Positions 17,501 through 25,536 of a stretch of DNA of 64,000 bases are shown here, one piece after another. The first letter of the stretch is position 1, and each line of letters begins with the position of its first letter. The notes beneath the pieces are model-generated. The model worked only from the letters and a program-made list of their open reading frames with translations, had not been told where the DNA came from and did not search any database. The stretch spans positions 30,245 to 94,244 of the forward strand of contig CAILUI010000460.1 of the NCBI GenBank assembly GCA_903837355.1, read 5' to 3'. The DNA is from an uncultured Victivallales bacterium (GTDB lineage: Bacteria; Verrucomicrobiota; Lentisphaeria; Oligosphaerales; JAFGRS01). The translations under genes were made by a program, and so were the position numbers.

Positions 17501-20475
17501 GCGACAGCCCGACCCCCGACCAGAAGTTCCTGGTCATCGCCAAGGGCACCGCCTCCCCGGTCCAGATCTTCGCGGTGGACGAGGATGGCGATGTCACCGC
17601 CACCCGCTTCATCGGCGACGGCTCCCTGCTCACCGGGGTGGTGGCGAGCGACCTCGAGTCCAGCGGCGCCGTCGGCACCGCCGACCTGGCCCCTGACGCG
17701 GTGACCTCGGACCAGATCCTCAACGGGACGATCCTGCTGGCCGACCTCGGACAGAACGGTGCGGCCAGCGGCCAGGTGCTGAAGTGGAACGGCAGCGCCT
17801 GGCAGGCCGCCGCCGACACCGACACCACCTACACGGCCGGCAACGGGCTGACCCTGAGCGGTACCGTGTTCAGCGTCACCGCCGACAGCCTGGACTTTGC
17901 GGAGCTGCAGGACAGCCTGGACCTGGATGCCGCCACCAGCATTGCCTTGGCCGCCTACACCCTCGCGATCAACCTCAGCGGCACCGGTGACCTCGTCGTC
18001 CAGGACAACGGCGTCACCCAGCACACCTTCTTCGATAACGGCAACGTCCAACTCGGCAACGACGCGGAGCTATTTGTGGACAGCGCCAACACCCGGGTCG
18101 GGATCGGGACCGCCACCCCGGCCACGACCTTGCAGGTCAACGGCACCGCCCGGATCGGGAGCAACCTCGAGGTCGATGGCTCCTTCGTCTACGTCAACCG
18201 CGACGGCCCGGATGCCCTCGCGGCGGTGTACTTCTACGATGGCGGGAGCGCCACTGGCGAGTCCCTGCAGTGGTACGATTCCAGCTCGCTGTTCAGACTC
18301 AGTGCGGGCCTGCGGATCGACGGGGAACTGCTCACGACGGGAACAGAGATTACCGTCAATATCGGTGGCCCGGACGCCACGCAAACCATCTTCTTCTATA
18401 ACAACACTTCCATTGCCGGAGAGTACTTCCGCTGGGACGATCCGAACGACCGATTCGTGCTGAGCGATTCGCTGTATATTGGCGCCGACAGTTACGGCGA
18501 CGACGACTTTCTCTACTTCGATCAGGTTGAGTACCTGAAGTGGAATAACGCTGCCGAGCGGTTCGACTTCAGCAAGGACCTCTCGATCGGGGCGGACAGC
18601 GACGGCGATGACGACTTCCTCTACTTCGATGCCGGGCTCCGTTCCCTGAAATGGGACAACGCCATCGGCCAGTTCGAGTTCAGCGACTCGCTCTCCATTG
18701 GCGCCGACTCCACCGCTGACGACGACTATCTCTACATGGACGTCCGCGCGGAGTACCTGAAGTGGGACAACTCCGCCGGCCAGTTCGAGTTCAGCGACTC
18801 GCTCTCCATCGGCGCCGACTCCGCCGCTGACGACGATTATCTGTACATGGACGTCCGCGCGGAATCGCTGAAGTGGGACAACGCCGCCGGCCAGTTCGAG
18901 TTCAGCGACGATCTGTCGGTTGTCGGCGGCCTGGCCGTGACCGGCACCTTGACCCTCGACAGCCTGCGGGCGAACGGGACGGATCTCTACGTGAACTACG
19001 ACGGCCCCGACGGCACGGCCAGCTTGTACTTTTACAACGCGAGCAGCAACATCGGCGAGTCCCTCCGCTGGGTGGACGGCACCGAGCAGTTCGAGTTCTC
19101 GGACGACCTGAGCGTTGGGGGAAAGGTCACCGCGACCGCCACGGCAACCGGCGTCTCCGGAACGGCCACCAGCGCCGGCGGTACGGCCGTCCACGGCATG
19201 GCCACGGCCACGGGGGTTGCGGCCAACTACGGCGGCCGGTTCTCGGCGGCGGGCAATACCGGCCGCGGCGTGGAAGGCCGGGGAACGGCGACCGGGGCGG
19301 TGACCAACTACGGCGGGCACTTCACAGCGAACGGCGACTCAGGTCGCGGCGTGGTGGGCGTCGCGGAGGCAAACGGGGCTGTGGCCAACTACGGCGGGCA
19401 TTTCAGCGCGGACGGCGACGGGGGCGTGGGGATAGTCGGCACGGCCGGCGCCAGCGGCGCCGTGACCAACTACGGCGGCCAGTTCCTGGCTTCGGGCGAT
19501 ACCGCTGTCGCGGTCAAAGGCAACGCCAGCGGCACGGCTGCCGCCACCAACTATGGCGGCCACTTCATGGCGGCGGGTAAGAGCGCCCGCGCCGTGTTCG
19601 GCTATGCCCACGCAACCGGCGCCGCCACACCCAACTACGGTGGCTACTTCGAGGCCGCGGGGGACACCGGAAACGGAGTCTATGCTTCAGCCACCGCCAC
19701 CTCCAGCCAGAACTACGGCGGCTACTTCGAGGCCGCGGGTACCAGCGCGCGGGCAGTCTTCGCGCGGGCCACCGCCACCACCGGCCTGAACTACGGCGGC
19801 AAGTTCGATGCGGCCGGAGACGCGGGTCGGGCCGTCTTCGGCGATGCCTCGAACGCTGGGGCTGTCACCAACTACGGCGGGTATTTCACCGCCCAGGGAA
19901 CCACGGGCTGCGGGGTCTATGGCTCCGGCAAGGCGTACGACTTCTACGCCAACGGCGTCGGCACCAACTACGGACCGTTCACCGGCGCCCACGAGGTGAA
20001 GTTGGAAGCCGGGCTGCCGGCCGACCTCCAGCCGGGGCTGATCTTCTCGGCCACCGGCGAGACCCAGGTCCGCACCGCGGACGGCCAGGTCAGCCTGTCC
20101 TCCACCCTGCCCACGGTGCGCCTGGCCTGCATCGCCAACGACAAGGCGGTGTTCGGGGTGCTGGTGATGGAGGCGCCACTGCCCAAGGATCACTGGTACG
20201 CCACGCAGGCCGGGGAGCGCTTCGCCATCCTCAATGCGCTAGGCGAGGGGCGGGTCTGGGTCTGCGACGCCAACGGCCCGGTCCAGACGGGCGACTACAT
20301 CACCACGTCGGCGGTCCCGGGCTACGGCCAGAAGCAGGACGACGACCTCCAGCACTCGTACACGCTGGGCAAGGCGATCGAAACCGTGGACTGGGACCAG
20401 GTCACGGAGACGGTCGAGTTCCAGGGTCGGCGCGTGAAGGTGTATCTGATCGCCGTGGTCTACACCAGCGGCTGA
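14539..20475 (+). CDS. giant secreted fibre-like repeat protein
   Basis: A 1978-residue exported protein, probably a surface fibre or adhesin. Order of parts: signal peptide (about 1-26); an N-terminal beta domain (FTYQGQLQQAGVPV... LTPTPYALYALRTP, 30-135); a stalk of repeats with the words DADLLDGLHAS, LVLAGDGAGSGLDA and GWADL; four repeats of about 39 residues carrying SIGADS and DDDYLYMDV with KWDN (about 1313-1455); nine repeats of 28-29 residues containing NYGG (about 1563-1780); and a C-terminal domain ending GDYITTSAVPGYGQKQDDD, similar in style to the trimerisation or self-cleaving ends of phage tail fibres. Start has an aaggggcgaagg Shine-Dalgarno. Long near-identical DNA repeats lie inside (15433-15633 and 15877-16077). 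The neighbouring secreted protein starts 39 bases downstream and is probably co-expressed. Confidence 0.8.
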   Translation: MRLRRCWSRVLTSLLALWGAGAARAAGPPTAFTYQGQLQQAGVPVEGPCDFRFSLWDAETGGAQVGPALAQDGRGVHGGAFTALLDFGTDPFDGRALWLEVAVAVPAGSGAFTVLQPRHGLTPTPYALYALRTPWAGVVDRPAVLTSLNGVSHDGGDVRIVGGAGISISADGVAKTITISAVGAAGDADTLDGLHAAAFVQASALNDGDPGTTPLGWQDIVGRPLLGDITAVTAGEGLVGGATEGAAALRVGAGPGIAVTGVGVGLAPAYLDGSAFDTRFLNAGEAGAVTTEMVADGSVTGAKVADGTLTGVDLAAMGASTGQVLKWDGTTWAPGTDATAGGAGFDADLLDGLDSAAFARVVHEHDSAYVNEGQAGSLTTAMILDSAVTDAKIAGVAWSKLTGVPAGLADGDQDTQYSAGAGLTLVGTTLSVADAGVTSEKLAASAVTGAKVADGTLTGVDLAAMGASTGQVLKWDGTTWAPGTDATAGGAGFDADLLDGLDSAAFARVVHEHAGEAIASGTVAAERLAAELARDSEVLGLVLAGDGAGSGLDADLLDGLHASTFATTAALDDGNPATAPVGWADLRDVPAGFADGVDNTGVYVAGDGLSLGGIEFRVDYTRVAAASHEHSTASITSGVFDDARIPASVTRDSDVVGLVLAGDGAGSGLDADLLDGLHASSFATIAALNDGDPTTAPVGWADLAGNGAADGQILKWSAAASAWVLAADEHGAAGTTYVAGEGLDLSGAVFSIEPGGITSAHLADGTIGLADLGRNGAADGQLIAWSDALGAWTLTSDHDTTYVAGTGLYLGGTQFAVDFDVVAARVHFHTGEELASGLVDDARLPAGVARDAEVLGLVLAGDGADSGLDADLLDGQHASVFATAAALSDGNAATTPVGWADLQGVPAGFADGTDNDSGGDITAVTAGTGLSGGGTAGDVNVSIGADAVDASLLADTLTLDAALKVTGGFSVEFENSLAAGQFLLDFSSDSPTPDQKFLVIAKGTASPVQIFAVDEDGDVTATRFIGDGSLLTGVVASDLESSGAVGTADLAPDAVTSDQILNGTILLADLGQNGAASGQVLKWNGSAWQAAADTDTTYTAGNGLTLSGTVFSVTADSLDFAELQDSLDLDAATSIALAAYTLAINLSGTGDLVVQDNGVTQHTFFDNGNVQLGNDAELFVDSANTRVGIGTATPATTLQVNGTARIGSNLEVDGSFVYVNRDGPDALAAVYFYDGGSATGESLQWYDSSSLFRLSAGLRIDGELLTTGTEITVNIGGPDATQTIFFYNNTSIAGEYFRWDDPNDRFVLSDSLYIGADSYGDDDFLYFDQVEYLKWNNAAERFDFSKDLSIGADSDGDDDFLYFDAGLRSLKWDNAIGQFEFSDSLSIGADSTADDDYLYMDVRAEYLKWDNSAGQFEFSDSLSIGADSAADDDYLYMDVRAESLKWDNAAGQFEFSDDLSVVGGLAVTGTLTLDSLRANGTDLYVNYDGPDGTASLYFYNASSNIGESLRWVDGTEQFEFSDDLSVGGKVTATATATGVSGTATSAGGTAVHGMATATGVAANYGGRFSAAGNTGRGVEGRGTATGAVTNYGGHFTANGDSGRGVVGVAEANGAVANYGGHFSADGDGGVGIVGTAGASGAVTNYGGQFLASGDTAVAVKGNASGTAAATNYGGHFMAAGKSARAVFGYAHATGAATPNYGGYFEAAGDTGNGVYASATATSSQNYGGYFEAAGTSARAVFARATATTGLNYGGKFDAAGDAGRAVFGDASNAGAVTNYGGYFTAQGTTGCGVYGSGKAYDFYANGVGTNYGPFTGAHEVKLEAGLPADLQPGLIFSATGETQVRTADGQVSLSSTLPTVRLACIANDKAVFGVLVMEAPLPKDHWYATQAGERFAILNALGEGRVWVCDANGPVQTGDYITTSAVPGYGQKQDDDLQHSYTLGKAIETVDWDQVTETVEFQGRRVKVYLIAVVYTSG
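15433..15633 (+). repeat. 201-bp internal direct repeat, copy 1
   Basis: Nearly identical to 15877-16077, with only a handful of substitutions, mostly at third codon positions. It codes for the VTGAKVADGTLTGVDL to ARVVHEH module of the fibre protein. Confidence 0.9.
15877..16077 (+). repeat. 201-bp internal direct repeat, copy 2
   Basis: Second copy of the module at 15433-15633, offset by 444 bases (148 codons), so recombination between the copies would keep the reading frame. Confidence 0.9.
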
Positions 20476-20514
20476 TCCCGGCAGAGGCCTGCACCGCAGG
20501 TCAGGGAGACACGC

Positions 20515-21342
20515 ATGGGCCTTTGCTTCGAGGAGTCGAGACGCCCGCCGAGCCGTGGCGTCGCCGTCCTGCGCTGGCGCGTCAGGCATCGCGGCGCCAT
20601 GGCGTGCGCCGCCGGTTGTGCGCTGGCGCTGGCGGCCCTGTTCGCGCGGGTGCAGGGGGCTGACCTCGAGATCGCCCGGCAGGCCATTGCCGGCGGCGGC
20701 GGGAGCGCGACCGGCGACGGACTCACGATCGAGGCCACCCTCGGCCAGGCAACCGTGGGGAGCGCCGCCGACGGGGCTCAGCGGGAACTGCACGCCGGGT
20801 ATTGGGTCCCGGTGCTCGTCCTGAGCTTCGATCTGGATCTGGCGTTTGGGTGGAACCTGGTGTCCGTCCCCATTCAGCCCCTCGACGGGGGGGTCGACAC
20901 GGTGTTCCAGGGTTTGCAGGCAGGTCGCGTCTGGGAATGGTCGCGGGGGGCGTACCGGCCAGCGACCGAGATCGTGCCAGGCACCGGATACTGGCTCTAC
21001 TGCACGACTCCCGCGACGGCGCGGGTCCGGGGCCGGCGGGTGAGCGACCCGGTCCGGGACCTGGCCGCGGGCTGGGCGCTGATCGGCCCGGTTGCCGGGC
21101 CGCCCTACGCGCCGGTGCCCTTGCCGCTCGAGGGCGAGCCGGCTGGATCGGTGTGTCTGCCTCTCTGGGGCTTTTCCGCGGGCGGCTGCACGCCGGTGGT
21201 GAGTGCGCTGGAGTGCGGCCAGGGGTACTGGGTCTACTCCCGGCGGCGCAACGTGGTCTGGAGTGCCGACGCAACGGTCCCGCTATCGACCGGGTCTCTG
21301 CGTACAGAAGCCATTGGCCTACAGTCACTACCCACCGAGTAG
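20515..21342 (+). CDS. small secreted protein with 'GWNLVSVP' domain
   Basis: A 275-residue exported protein. Seen: a basic N-terminus and a signal sequence whose hydrophobic core starts at about residue 29 (MACAAGCALALAALFARVQG), a Gly-rich stretch (AGGGGSATGDGLTIEATLGQ) and a beta domain starting FGWNLVSVPIQP and repeating WEWSRGAYRPATEIVPGTGYWLY/GYWVYSRRR. The GWNLVSVP...GYW pattern occurs in the C-terminal parts of large secreted proteins of environmental bacteria; its function is not known. The ATG has a gggag Shine-Dalgarno. It lies 39 bases after the giant fibre gene and is most simply an accessory subunit of it. Confidence 0.65.
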   Translation: MGLCFEESRRPPSRGVAVLRWRVRHRGAMACAAGCALALAALFARVQGADLEIARQAIAGGGGSATGDGLTIEATLGQATVGSAADGAQRELHAGYWVPVLVLSFDLDLAFGWNLVSVPIQPLDGGVDTVFQGLQAGRVWEWSRGAYRPATEIVPGTGYWLYCTTPATARVRGRRVSDPVRDLAAGWALIGPVAGPPYAPVPLPLEGEPAGSVCLPLWGFSAGGCTPVVSALECGQGYWVYSRRRNVVWSADATVPLSTGSLRTEAIGLQSLPTE

Positions 21343-21417
21343 CGCCACCTCGGCGAGGCCCCCGAGCGCCATCGCTGTGGGTCTTGGGTCTGAACCGAAC
21401 CCACTATGGAGGGGCAG

Positions 21418-24204
21418 ATGAACCAGGAACTCCTGTGCGCGCTGACGTGGCTGGGCTGTCTGCTGGGGGCGGCCCCCGTCGGCGCGGTCAGCTTCAGTGC
21501 GACCGCCGAGGGCATCGCCATCGATGCCGGCACCGTGGGGCGCTTCACGCTCGAGTATCCCCGTCTGGGGGAGAAGGAACTGGCTCCGACCGCGGCGCGC
21601 ATTGAGGGCCCGCGGGTGGTGTTGAGCTACCCCGACGGGGTCGCGATCACGGCTGAATTGCGTGAGGCTGGGTGCCTCGCCTTCCTGCCAACGAACCTGC
21701 CCGCGGCCACCAAGCTGCGTTTCCAGGCCCTGGTCGACTTCGACTTCGCGGACGGTGGCCAGTGGGCCATGGATGCCGCGGCGCTGCTGCCCTTTCCGGC
21801 GGCCAAGCCGCCGAAGCCGCACCTCTTCCAGGGGCAGGCGCGGGTATTTCGCCTGCTGCGTGCCAACGGCGCCGGACTCGCGTTCGCCATGCCCGAGTAC
21901 ACCTACCAGCAACTGCAGGACAACCGCGAGTGGAACTGGAAGACGTTCTGCTGGCTGGCTTGGACGCCGGTGCCGGCGGGGACGACCGAGCTGGTGGTGA
22001 CGGTGAGTGATATCACGGCCGCCGCCGGGGTGCCGGCGCTCGGCGCGCGCATCGACCGCTTTGGGCAGGATGCCGCGCGGGACTGGCCCGGCAAGGTCGG
22101 CAGCGAGGCGGAGTTGCAGGCTGACGTCGCGGCTGACACGGCCTACTACGCGGCCTTGCCGCGCCAGGCCCTGGACCGCTTTGGCGGTCTGCCCGGCAGC
22201 GGCGCCGAGTTCGGCCTCAAGGCGACTGGCTTCTTCTACGTCACCAAGACGGCGGGGCGCTGGCATCTGGTCGACCCTGAAGGCAACCTCTTCTTCCACC
22301 TCGGCGTCTGCGCTTTCAATCCCGGCGACGACTACACCTACATCGAGGGCCGGACGGCGGAGTTCGCCTGGCTGCCGCCGCTGGATGACCCCCGGTTCGG
22401 CAGCGCCTACCACCCCGACGACTGGTGGCACTCGCGGGCCTTCTCGTTCTACGTCGCCAACGTCATCCGCAAGCAGGGCGCGCCGTTCGTTCTCGCCGAC
22501 TGGCAGGCCCGTCTGATCGAGCGCGTGCGGGCCCTGGGCTTCAACTCGGCCGGTGCCTTCTCGCAGGCCACCGAGGCCTGCCGCACCGCCGCGTTCCCCT
22601 ACGTGGGTACCCTGCCGCTCGGCACCTGGGAACTCGGCCGGCAGATCCCCGCGTTGCGCGGCTTCTTTGATCCCTTCGACGCCGCCACCGTCGCCACGAT
22701 CGAGGCGTTCTTCGCGAAGGAGTTGCCGCCGCGCGCCGCGGAGCCCTTGCTGATTGGCTACTTCCTGGAGAACGAGCAGGCCTGCGAGGATATCCCGCGC
22801 GTGCTTCCGGGCCTGGACGCCGCCGCCCCCGCCAAACAGCGTCTGGTGCAGTTCCTACGGGAGACGCACGGGACCATCGCCGCCTTCAACCAGGCCTGGG
22901 GACTGGAGGCCGCGGACTTCGCGGCCCTGGCCGCGCGCGGACTGCCCGTCACCACGGCTGCCGCCGCGGCGGATGTGGAGGCCTTCACCGGGATCTTCCT
23001 GGAGGAATACTACCGCGTCATCGTCACCGCCTTCCGCCGGCACGACCCCAACCATCTCCTGCTGGGCAACCGCTGGCAGCCGGGCACCGCCAACCGCGAG
23101 CAACTGGTGCGGATCGCCGGCCGCTATCTGGACGTTCTCAGCCTCAACTACTACACCTACGGCTTCGACAAGGCCTATCTTGAGCGCCTGCACGGCTGGG
23201 GCGGCGACCGCCCGTGGCTGCTCAGCGAATGGCACTACGCCAGCCCCGCCGACTCCGGCCTGCCTGGCGGCGCCAAGGACGTGCCGTCGCAGCACGACCG
23301 CGGGCTGGCCTACCGGCACTACGTCGAACAGGCCGCGGCGCTGGGCTTCGTGGTCGGGCAGGAGTGGTTCACCCTGATCGACCAGGCGCGCAGCGGTCGC
23401 TTCTTCCAGAAGATCGGCGGCGAGAATGGCAACACCGGCCTGTTCAGCGTTGCCGACCGGCCCTGGAAGGAGCTGGTCGAAGCGGCTGCCGAGACGCATC
23501 GGCGCCTCTACGACGTTGTCCTCGGCCGCACCCCGCCCTTTGCCAGCGCTCTGCCCCTGCTCCAGGTCAGGGCCGGCGCCGGCCGCACCGTCAAGGCGGG
23601 CCGGGTCAGCCGCCCGCTGCCCGTCGACGGCAAGCTCGAGGGTTGGCCGAACTTCCCGCCGGAGGCGCTGAGTGAGGCGAACCAGGTCGTGGGCAGTGAG
23701 CAGGTCGGCCTGCAGGGCGCCTTCCGTCTGGCCTGGGACGACACGGCGCTCTACCTGTTGATCGACGTCACCGATCCCACCCCGATGCAGAACGAGCAGA
23801 TGGGTGCTGACCTCTGGAATGCGGATGCGGTGGAGCTCTTTGTCGGCTCTGAGGAGCTGGAGAAAGCCGGCAGCCTGCTCTTTTCCGACCGCCAGATCCT
23901 GCTTGGGGCAGGCAAGCCCGAGGGGGCCTGCCGTTGGCACGTGGTCAACGCCACCCCCGGGGCGCCTGGCTGCACGGTCGAGGCGGTCGCGCGTGTCGAT
24001 GGTAAGGGCTATGTTCTGGAGGCCGCCATTCCGTTTGCCCAGCTCGGCTTCAGCCCCCAGCCGGGCCAGACGCTGCGCTTCGATCTGGCCATCGATGATG
24101 GCGCCAGCGGGCAGGGGCGCCAGCGTCAGATCGTCTGGAATGGCAACGAGCGTAACTCCGCCGACCGTGGACAGTGGGGCAGGGCGGTGTTGCTGGGGGA
24201 GTGA
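21418..24204 (+). CDS. secreted agarase-like glycoside hydrolase with CBM9-like domain
   Basis: A 928-residue exported enzyme. Seen: a signal peptide (LLCALTWLGCLLGAAPVGA), an N-terminal beta domain, then a TIM barrel entered by TGFFYVTKTAGRWHLVDPEGNLFFHLG-type sequence, as in GH50 and related agarase-like families. Candidate acid/base and nucleophile are E453 in YFLENEQ and E604 in LLSEWHYAS. Residues about 720-928 resemble CBM9 (VDGKLEGWPNF... ALYLLIDVTDPTP). An ATG lies at 21406, but a GGAGGGG Shine-Dalgarno falls between it and the ATG at 21418, which is therefore preferred. It is followed at 66 bases by a Tat oxidoreductase. GH50 membership is probable, not certain, and the substrate need not be agar. 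Confidence 0.75.
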   Translation: MNQELLCALTWLGCLLGAAPVGAVSFSATAEGIAIDAGTVGRFTLEYPRLGEKELAPTAARIEGPRVVLSYPDGVAITAELREAGCLAFLPTNLPAATKLRFQALVDFDFADGGQWAMDAAALLPFPAAKPPKPHLFQGQARVFRLLRANGAGLAFAMPEYTYQQLQDNREWNWKTFCWLAWTPVPAGTTELVVTVSDITAAAGVPALGARIDRFGQDAARDWPGKVGSEAELQADVAADTAYYAALPRQALDRFGGLPGSGAEFGLKATGFFYVTKTAGRWHLVDPEGNLFFHLGVCAFNPGDDYTYIEGRTAEFAWLPPLDDPRFGSAYHPDDWWHSRAFSFYVANVIRKQGAPFVLADWQARLIERVRALGFNSAGAFSQATEACRTAAFPYVGTLPLGTWELGRQIPALRGFFDPFDAATVATIEAFFAKELPPRAAEPLLIGYFLENEQACEDIPRVLPGLDAAAPAKQRLVQFLRETHGTIAAFNQAWGLEAADFAALAARGLPVTTAAAAADVEAFTGIFLEEYYRVIVTAFRRHDPNHLLLGNRWQPGTANREQLVRIAGRYLDVLSLNYYTYGFDKAYLERLHGWGGDRPWLLSEWHYASPADSGLPGGAKDVPSQHDRGLAYRHYVEQAAALGFVVGQEWFTLIDQARSGRFFQKIGGENGNTGLFSVADRPWKELVEAAAETHRRLYDVVLGRTPPFASALPLLQVRAGAGRTVKAGRVSRPLPVDGKLEGWPNFPPEALSEANQVVGSEQVGLQGAFRLAWDDTALYLLIDVTDPTPMQNEQMGADLWNADAVELFVGSEELEKAGSLLFSDRQILLGAGKPEGACRWHVVNATPGAPGCTVEAVARVDGKGYVLEAAIPFAQLGFSPQPGQTLRFDLAIDDGASGQGRQRQIVWNGNERNSADRGQWGRAVLLGE

Positions 24205-24270
24205 GGGTACCGGGTCGTGATCGCAGCCGCGCGCCGCGGTGGCCGCGGGCTCCAGGCAGGAGGGCAGGCC

Positions 24271-25509
24271 ATGTCGGAGACTGGCACCGGGATGTCGCGC
24301 CGCGGGTTCCTGGCCTCGTCGGCCACAGCCGCGGGGGTGTTCAGCATCGTGCCCCGCCATGTCCTGGGCGGTCCTGGGTATACGCCTCCCAGCGAGACGG
24401 TCGGGGGTGCCCTGATCGGTTGCGGGGGCCGCGGCCCGGGCACCTTCCAGGAACTCAGCCGGGGCGGGCTGCAGGTGCGCCAACTGGCCTGGTGCGATGT
24501 CAAGTTCGTCGGTCGGGCGGACAACAAGACCCACTACACCGATTTCCGGCGCGTTCTGGAACGCCAGGACATCGATGTCATCGCCATCGCCACGCCGCCC
24601 CACTGGCATGCGCTGATCGCCATCGCCGCGGCCGAGGCGGGCAAAGACGTGCTCTGCGAGAAGCCCATGAGCCGTTTCATCGCCGAGGGGCGGGCGGTGG
24701 TGGACGCCTTCGAGCGTTACCAGCGCGTCTTCCAGATCGGGACCTTCGGGCGCTTCGGTATGTCCCGCAACAAGGCCGAGGTCCGTAAGCACAAGATCAT
24801 GAGCAGCGGCCTGCTGCCGCGTTGCGACGTCGTCTACATCCACAAGGGCGGCTTCAAAGTCAAGGAATGGAGCGGCAAAGCGAATCTGCCGCCGGAGCCT
24901 GTCCCCGCGAATCTGGACTGGGATATGTACGTGGGTCCGGCGCCGTGGAAGCCCTATGTCCGGGAGCGGACCGGCGGCACCCACCGCGGCTACTGGGATT
25001 ACGAGGGTGGTGGCCTCTCGGACATGGGCCAGCACTACTTCGATCCCTTCCAGTGGACGTACGCCAAGGACCACACCAGTCCCGTGCGTATCGAGGCCTC
25101 GGCGCCCCCGGCACACCCCGAGGTTTGCGGCATGTGGGGCTGGGTTGAACTCACCTATGCGGATGGGCTGAAGGTGGTGCTGGACAGCGGCGAGTGGGGC
25201 GAGCCCTACACCCGCAATCCCGGCCGTAACCTCAACCCACAGGACCTCGATCCCGAGATCCTGCGCCAGGTGGATGCCAGGCCGGACCCGGAGCCGTTGG
25301 TGGATTTCGGCCGGGCCGTGCGCGAACGCACTCAGGCCGGCGGCCACGCCGAGGCCGCGCATCGTTGCGCGACGCTGCTGCACCTGGCCAACATCGCCAT
25401 CCGCACCGGCCGCACACTCCAGTACGATCCGGTCAAGGAGCAGATCATCGGTGATGCCGAAGCAAACCGCCTGGTCAACGTCCCCATGCGGTCGCCGTGG
25501 CATCTGTGA
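24271..25509 (+). CDS. Tat-exported Gfo/Idh/MocA family oxidoreductase
   Basis: A 412-residue NAD(P)-dependent sugar oxidoreductase. Seen: a Tat signal (MSRRGFLASS, twin Arg 10-11), a Rossmann start with GALIGCGGRGPG (47-57), TPPHWH, and the EKP motif at E130-K131-P132 carrying the conserved Lys. The C-terminal half is the usual alpha/beta dimer domain with WDYEGGGLSDMGQHYFDP. AGGAGGG precedes the ATG at 24271. Known relatives oxidise C3 of glycosides or act on inositols; Tat export implies a periplasmic role with a bound cofactor. It lies between the agarase-like enzyme and a PA14 protein, suggesting shared work on one glycan. Confidence 0.88.
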   Translation: MSETGTGMSRRGFLASSATAAGVFSIVPRHVLGGPGYTPPSETVGGALIGCGGRGPGTFQELSRGGLQVRQLAWCDVKFVGRADNKTHYTDFRRVLERQDIDVIAIATPPHWHALIAIAAAEAGKDVLCEKPMSRFIAEGRAVVDAFERYQRVFQIGTFGRFGMSRNKAEVRKHKIMSSGLLPRCDVVYIHKGGFKVKEWSGKANLPPEPVPANLDWDMYVGPAPWKPYVRERTGGTHRGYWDYEGGGLSDMGQHYFDPFQWTYAKDHTSPVRIEASAPPAHPEVCGMWGWVELTYADGLKVVLDSGEWGEPYTRNPGRNLNPQDLDPEILRQVDARPDPEPLVDFGRAVRERTQAGGHAEAAHRCATLLHLANIAIRTGRTLQYDPVKEQIIGDAEANRLVNVPMRSPWHL

Positions 25510-25536
25510 GTCGCGGCACGGAGGAGGACCCGTCGC

